Positions 25,120 through 27,532 of a stretch of DNA of 27,532 nt are shown here, piece by piece (position 1 is the stretch's first letter; each line of letters begins with the position of its first letter). Origin of the DNA: Bacteroidales bacterium UBA755 (GTDB lineage Bacteria > Bacteroidota > Bacteroidia > Bacteroidales > UBA932); contig DBKH01000028.1 of the NCBI GenBank assembly GCA_002297815.1, forward strand, positions 1 to 27,532. The letters run 5' to 3'. Made by a program: the position numbers and the translations under genes. Under the pieces are notes generated by a model. It searched no databases. It saw nothing but the letters and a program-made list of their open reading frames with translations, and had not been told where the DNA came from.

Positions 25120-25140
25120 TGCAGATTATAATGCTACCTG

Positions 25141-26172
25141 ATGACAGAATTTGATCCGCACAGTACAAACGCTGGCAAAGATAAGGATTTGGACGGAATT
25201 ATCCGCCCACAAGGATTGGAAGATTTCACTGGACAAAGGGAAATTGTGTCCAATCTAAATATCTATGTAAAAGCGGCCAAGATGAGGGGCGAAGCCCTTG
25301 ACCATGTGCTCTTCCACGGACCTCCGGGCTTGGGAAAGACTACCCTCGCCCACATCATAGCCAACGAGATGGGAGTGAACATGAAGGTGACGTCCGGGCC
25401 TGTGCTTGACAAGCCGGGAGACCTTGCTGGGCTGCTTACCTCTCTGGAGACAGGTGATGTGTTGTTCATTGATGAGATTCATCGTCTTTCGCCTGAGGTC
25501 GAAGAGTATCTTTACTCAGCTATGGAGGACTATGTGATAGACATCATGATTGACAAGGGACCGGGTGCGAGATCTGTCCGTATTTCTCTTAATCCTTTCA
25601 CCCTAGTAGGGGCTACAACTCGAAGCGGATTGCTTACTGCTCCTCTGCGCGAAAGGTTCGGAATTAATTGTGCTCTAGAATATTACGACACTTCAGACTT
25701 GATACGCATCGTGCGTAGAAGTGCGCGAATCTTAAATGTGACTATTGATGAAGAAGCAGCCAAAGAGATAGCGCTCAGAAGTCGTGGAACCCCAAGAATA
25801 GCCAACGCTCTCCTCAAGAGAGTACGTGATTTCGCACAGGTGATGGGGGACGGCCACATTGACCTGAACATTTCCCGTTACGCCCTTGACAAACTTAAGA
25901 TTGACAAGAGGGGACTTGACTCCATAGACAACAAGATTCTCCGCACGATAATCACAACATTCAAAGGAGGACCTGTCGGAGCCAACACCATCGCTACTGC
26001 TATTAGTGAAGACCAGGGAACGTTCGAAGAAGTCTATGAACCGTTCTTGATAAAAGAAGGCTTCATTGTGCGCACGCAAAGAGGTCGGGTGGCCACCGAA
26101 ATGGCCTATCATCACCTTGGACTTGACTCGGAACTCCAATCAAAAAAGGAAGAAGATGCCACATTATTCTAG
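25141..26172 (+). CDS. ruvB: Holliday junction branch-migration helicase RuvB
   Basis: Hexameric AAA+ motor that drives Holliday junction migration with RuvA. The 343 residues are of normal length. Visible motifs: RPQGLEDFTGQ (22-32), Walker A GPPGLGKT (60-67), Walker B FIDEIHRL (109-116), sensor 1 and arginine-finger region GATTRSGLLTAPLRERFG, sensor 2 in RSRGTPRIANALLKRVRDFA, and the C-terminal winged helix ending GRVATEMAYHHLGL. The 3' end overlaps the next gene by 17 bases, so the two are probably coupled. ruvA is not nearby. Confidence 0.98.
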   Translation: MTEFDPHSTNAGKDKDLDGIIRPQGLEDFTGQREIVSNLNIYVKAAKMRGEALDHVLFHGPPGLGKTTLAHIIANEMGVNMKVTSGPVLDKPGDLAGLLTSLETGDVLFIDEIHRLSPEVEEYLYSAMEDYVIDIMIDKGPGARSVRISLNPFTLVGATTRSGLLTAPLRERFGINCALEYYDTSDLIRIVRRSARILNVTIDEEAAKEIALRSRGTPRIANALLKRVRDFAQVMGDGHIDLNISRYALDKLKIDKRGLDSIDNKILRTIITTFKGGPVGANTIATAISEDQGTFEEVYEPFLIKEGFIVRTQRGRVATEMAYHHLGLDSELQSKKEEDATLF

Positions 26173-27247
26173 ATTTGTTGCTGTAATTACTGCATACATA
26201 TTCTTTTCACTTAAAGCATTTTGCTGCACTTCCGTGATTATTTCCGGGGGAGTGCGGGCTGATGGTCGTCCGGTGATGCTGAAGCACCGCGATACAGGCG
26301 AGTTGAACAATAGGATGGAATGGTTCCAAGGTCAGGAATATTCATTCATAGGTCTCGTTAACTCACCGTCACAGGGTGGGGAAGTGTGGTCCGGAGTCAA
26401 CTCAGCCGGATTCTGCATCATGAACACCGCTACCTACGACCTAAAGGATGACGACGTTCCTGCCTCAGAAATGGACAAGGAGGGGATTGTCATGTACAAG
26501 GCTCTTGGAATATGCCGCTGTCTCCAAGACTTTGAGAATATGCTCGATTCGCTTCCTAAGCCTTGGGGTGTGGAGGCAAATTTCGGCATCATTGACGCAC
26601 TCGGTGAGGCTGCCTATTATGAAGTCAGCAATCATTCATGGAAGAAATACATCGTGGCTGACCAGCCTGGAGGCTACATGGTCGTGACGAATTTCACACG
26701 TAGTGGCCGTAAGGAAGACCGTAAAGGAGTTGACCGGTTTGAGAAGGCATCAGCGATAATGGCATCCGCTGATGTGGCCACCATTGACCACAGATTCCTC
26801 TTCAATGAAATATCCCGTACCGGAAAGCCGATCATGCGCGACATCACTTCCGCTTCGGTGGTTTTTGAAGGGGTTTCTTCGGGGGGTGATCCTAGTAACA
26901 CAGTGATGTGGACGCTTTTAGGCAGTCCTACAAACACTGTCTATGTCCCGCTTAAGGTTTTTTCGAGCGATCATATTCCTTACTACATGAAAAGGTCCCG
27001 TGGGAGTGACAACGCCGCTATCTGTGATGACGCTCTTGCCTTGAAGGCTGCCTTTGGCTTTGAATATGGTTGCGAGGAGGATTGCCGTGAGGTCGAAAAG
27101 TATGTCGATCGGCATTTTTCGAATGACATGCCGGTGCGGTGTTATGACCGCTTCGCCAGACGGATTTACCACCGCTATCTTAAAATATGTGCGTCTAAAT
27201 CACCGAAAATGGCTCATAAAATTGCTGATTACGAGAAAAATGACTAA
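26156..27247 (+). CDS. Secreted Ntn-hydrolase, C45 / acyl-transferase (AAT-like) family
   Basis: A 363-residue protein with a hydrophobic leader (residues 2-22) followed by CCTSVIISGGVRADGRPVMLKHRDT. A cysteine followed by Thr/Ser and the DGRPxxLKHRDT segment is characteristic of the C45/penicillin acyltransferase-like group of Ntn hydrolases, in which an N-terminal Cys exposed by processing is the nucleophile; here Cys24 (or Cys23). Further family text is FIGLVNSPSQGGEVWSGVNSAGFCIMNTATY, and NFGIIDALGEAAYYEV. The likely reaction is amide hydrolysis or acyl transfer in the periplasm; substrate unknown. I placed the start at 26156, inside the ruvB 3' end, because the frame's earlier Met (26066) would bury the leader. 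Confidence 0.82.
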   Translation: MPHYSRFVAVITAYIFFSLKAFCCTSVIISGGVRADGRPVMLKHRDTGELNNRMEWFQGQEYSFIGLVNSPSQGGEVWSGVNSAGFCIMNTATYDLKDDDVPASEMDKEGIVMYKALGICRCLQDFENMLDSLPKPWGVEANFGIIDALGEAAYYEVSNHSWKKYIVADQPGGYMVVTNFTRSGRKEDRKGVDRFEKASAIMASADVATIDHRFLFNEISRTGKPIMRDITSASVVFEGVSSGGDPSNTVMWTLLGSPTNTVYVPLKVFSSDHIPYYMKRSRGSDNAAICDDALALKAAFGFEYGCEEDCREVEKYVDRHFSNDMPVRCYDRFARRIYHRYLKICASKSPKMAHKIADYEKND

Positions 27248-27302
27248 AATTGCAGACTTATTGCGATTTCATTTGGAATTTTATAAATAACATATTCAGA
27301 AT

Positions 27303-27532
27303 ATGGCCGATAAATTAATCTCAAAGATTCCTGACGGTCCTTTGGCCGAGAAATGGACCAAACGTAAGTCGGAGCTCCGACTCGTCAATCCGAACAACAG
27401 AAGAAAGCTTGAAGTCATCGTTGTCGGTACCGGACTTGGAGGCGCTTCCGCAGCCGCTACTCTCGGTGAGCTTGGCTACAATGTCAAGGTTTTCTGCATC
27501 AGTGACTCACCTCGTCGCGCGCACTCCATCGC
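27303..27532 (+). CDS. frdA: Fumarate reductase / succinate dehydrogenase flavoprotein subunit, 5' part
   Basis: Only the first 76 codons are in the window. The protein begins MADKLISKIPDGPLAEKW, like Bacteroides FrdA/SdhA proteins, then LVNPNNRRKLEVIVVGTGLGGASAAATLGELGYNV, a Rossmann FAD-binding motif (GTGLGG, 42-47), and SPRRAHSIA, where the histidine (His74) corresponds to the one that binds FAD covalently. It would catalyse fumarate reduction at the inner face of the membrane in anaerobic respiration. The cytochrome b gene that usually precedes it in Bacteroidota is not present; the gene follows the Ntn hydrolase after 55 bases, without a clear TAnnTTTG promoter. Confidence 0.93.
   Translation, partial: MADKLISKIPDGPLAEKWTKRKSELRLVNPNNRRKLEVIVVGTGLGGASAAATLGELGYNVKVFCISDSPRRAHSI

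Noticed and set aside
24801..25140. tRNA, small RNA or small gene in the mfd-ruvB gap
   Set aside because: No cloverleaf-like arms, no strong terminator and no plausible reading frame; the gap is too AT-rich and is better explained by binding sites and the ruvB promoter.
26066..26155. 30-residue N-terminal extension of the Ntn hydrolase
   Set aside because: Entirely inside ruvB coding sequence and places charged residues before the signal peptide; start at 26156 is more sensible.
27054..27290. 78-codon open frame overlapping the end of the Ntn hydrolase
   Set aside because: Mostly inside a well-supported gene in another frame; no promoter or domain evidence.
1..27532. Mobile element, CRISPR array, toxin-antitoxin or defence island
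   Set aside because: No regularly spaced repeats, transposase, integrase, reverse transcriptase, restriction or Cas-like proteins were found; the gene set is mainly housekeeping and envelope functions.

Overview
This window looks like chromosomal DNA from a member of the Bacteroidales (Bacteroidota), probably an uncultured gut or rumen type; genus cannot be fixed from the sequence. The reasons are the recurrent TAnnTTTG -7 promoter element a short distance before start codons (TATCTTTG before the sulfate-exporter-like gene, ychF, coaX and ruvB), start codons without strong Shine-Dalgarno sequences, many lipoproteins and outer-membrane proteins, and gene content such as PhoU-fused Na/Pi transporters, CoaX, a Bacteroidota-style LptC and a fumarate-reductase flavoprotein of the Bacteroides type. 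No tRNA, rRNA, CRISPR array, insertion sequence, phage gene or recognisable defence system was found.

Layout. Positions 1-4675 (minus strand): an Na/Pi cotransporter with a PhoU-like tail, a thioredoxin-fold lipoprotein and galM packed with 2-8 base gaps, then thyA (cut by the window start) beyond a 127-base gap that holds a complex hairpin. Positions 4869-9246: a divergent pair, a secreted lactonase-type beta-propeller lipoprotein (-) and a 1052-residue protein combining a HExxH zincin-like domain, a propeller-like middle and an outer-membrane barrel (+). Positions 9336-11626 (+): a YeiH-type exporter, a two-helix 91-residue membrane protein and a CpXC zinc-ribbon protein. Positions 11757-14027 (-): galK and a secreted endonuclease/exonuclease/phosphatase-fold protein. 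Positions 14191-15294 (+): ychF, ending at a 20-bp bidirectional terminator shared with the next block. Positions 15403-24800 (-): mfd, then coaX, an outer-membrane protein, a TPR protein, lptC and a PpiD-like foldase. Positions 25141-27532 (+): ruvB, a secreted Ntn hydrolase and the start of frdA/sdhA.

How the genes fit together. galM and galK are the first two steps of the Leloir galactose pathway but sit 10 kb apart in separate units. The block coaX-omp-tpr-lptC-ppiD appears to be mainly an envelope-assembly operon (LPS transport, outer-membrane protein, periplasmic/inner-membrane folding). The mfd and ruvB genes diverge from a 340-base AT-rich gap with five TTATCAA-type sites, the best candidate in the window for a replication origin; transcription on both sides runs away from it and sampled base skew agrees.

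The most unusual items are the metallopeptidase-propeller-barrel protein (including a base-skew switch inside the gene), the origin-like gap, the terminator/long-hairpin overlap between galM and thyA, and a frame-independent excess of the hexamer GAATAT across the window.
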